A DNA stretch of 64,000 nt, from contig NZ_CP023689.1 in NCBI RefSeq assembly GCF_008704715.1, positions 1,736,001-1,800,000 of the forward strand, given 5' to 3'. Shown piece after piece: positions 63,478 to 64,000 of this stretch. Position 1 is the first letter of the stretch. The number at the start of each line of letters is the position of its first letter. The translations under genes were made by a program, and so were the position numbers. Under the pieces are notes generated by a model. That model was not told where the DNA came from, made no database searches, and worked only from the letters and a program-made list of their open reading frames with translations. The stretch is from Streptomyces chartreusis. Its GTDB lineage: Bacteria > Actinomycetota > Actinomycetes > Streptomycetales > Streptomycetaceae.

Positions 63478-64000
63478 TCACTTCGTCGGCATCTGCTGCT
63501 GGGCCTTCTCCAGCGCCGCCTTCACCGAGTCCGTGGTCACCGGGCGTCCGGCGGCGGCGTCGGCCCACAGCTCCTTGATGGCCGTACCGACGGCCGTCTC
63601 GAACTGGGACTCGTCGGCGACCTGCGGTGCCGCGATGGCGCTCTGCGCGAGGGTGTCCTTCAGGACCGCGTTCGCGGGGGTGTTGAAGGACTCGTCCGAC
63701 TGCGCGCCCTTGACCGGCGGGATCGAGCTGTAGGCCTCGTTGAGGATCTTCTGCTCGTCGTCGCTGGTCATGAACTTCACGAACTTCGTGGCACCGTCGA
63801 GGTTGTCGGTGTTCTTGAAGACGGCCAGGTTGATGCCCATGACCATGGAGTTGACGCTGGTGCCGGAGCCCGGGGTGCCGGACTGCACCGGCACCGGCGC
63901 GATGCCGTAGGCGTCCTCGCTCATGCCCTGCGACTTGAGGTTGGCGGAGGCGGACTGCCACAGCAGCATCGCCGTCTTGCCCTTGGCGAAGTCGCTGACG
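63478..64000 (-). CDS. Extracellular sugar-binding protein, C-terminal part (cut by window end)
   Basis: This is the C-terminal portion of an ABC transporter solute-binding protein (family 1). Visible text includes VSDFAKGKTAMLLWQ, GMSEDAYGIAPVPV, NSMVMGINLAVFKNTDNLDGATKFVKFMTSDDEQKILNEAYSSIPPV and a terminal ELWADAAAG ... ALEKAQQQMPTK helix, which is the usual end of maltose/cellobiose-type binding proteins. The N-terminus with its lipoprotein signal lies outside the window. It is the first gene of the operon seen here, directly upstream of the MalF-type permease, and would capture the oligosaccharide at the cell surface. Confidence 0.88.
   Translation of the reverse strand, partial: VSDFAKGKTAMLLWQSASANLKSQGMSEDAYGIAPVPVQSGTPGSGTSVNSMVMGINLAVFKNTDNLDGATKFVKFMTSDDEQKILNEAYSSIPPVKGAQSDESFNTPANAVLKDTLAQSAIAAPQVADESQFETAVGTAIKELWADAAAGRPVTTDSVKAALEKAQQQMPTK

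Overview
The window looks like a Streptomyces chromosome. Coding DNA has very high GC with G/C in third codon positions, starts are often GTG, genes are joined by ATGA/GTGA overlaps, and a typical Streptomyces intergenic palindromic repeat occurs twice. From memory, parts resemble the S. coelicolor SCO6661-SCO6640 neighbourhood (pentose-phosphate genes, then a GTP cyclohydrolase II homologue cluster). That synteny was not checked here. I see no tRNA, rRNA, CRISPR array, insertion sequence or prophage.

Layout. 1-4.4 kb: the end of zwf, then opcA, pgi, a short-type gnd and a histidine phosphatase, all for NADPH and hexose-phosphate cycling. 4.6-9.0 kb: a catalase-like/fatty-acid-dioxygenase fusion and a pentapeptide-like membrane protein. 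9.0-14.3 kb: a quinate/shikimate catabolic set (3-dehydroshikimate dehydratase QuiC type, shikimate dehydrogenase, TetR regulator, MHS-family transporter). 14.3-24.3 kb: a cell-surface glycan set (UDP-GlcNAc 2-epimerase, nucleotide-sugar dehydrogenase, several glycosyltransferases, methyltransferase). 24.3-28.6 kb: VOC protein, PPOX oxidoreductase, TetR with a palindromic operator pair, DHA2 efflux pump, serine hydrolase.

28.6-40.4 kb is the most unusual metabolic region. One operon holds a RibA homologue carrying Met123 in place of the catalytic Tyr (the signature of the formamidopyrimidine-producing S. coelicolor enzyme SCO6655), a mu-crystallin-type reductase, an FAD amine oxidase and both yeast-type saccharopine dehydrogenases. 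Around it lie a creatininase-family hydrolase, a zinc-less pyruvoyltetrahydropterin-synthase fold protein, a glycosyltransferase, a methyltransferase, a YbhN-type membrane protein, an alcohol dehydrogenase-like protein and a CDP-alcohol phosphotransferase. I infer a dedicated pathway from GTP to an unknown modified, perhaps lipid-linked, metabolite.

40.4-46.7 kb: MFS exporter, fused OppB-OppC permease, lipoprotein and GNAT, divergent from a P-loop ATPase whose promoter carries a Zur-box-like palindrome. 46.7-50.6 kb: a WXG-type secretion/toxin locus with a cysteine peptidase followed by a chagasin-like lipoprotein, plus small unknown genes. 50.8-58.2 kb: a five-gene SWIM / unknown / VWA / MoxR / DUF5682-like operon. 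58.2-64 kb: a beta-glucan utilisation set (GH16, GH1, two sugar ABC permeases, and a binding protein cut by the window end).
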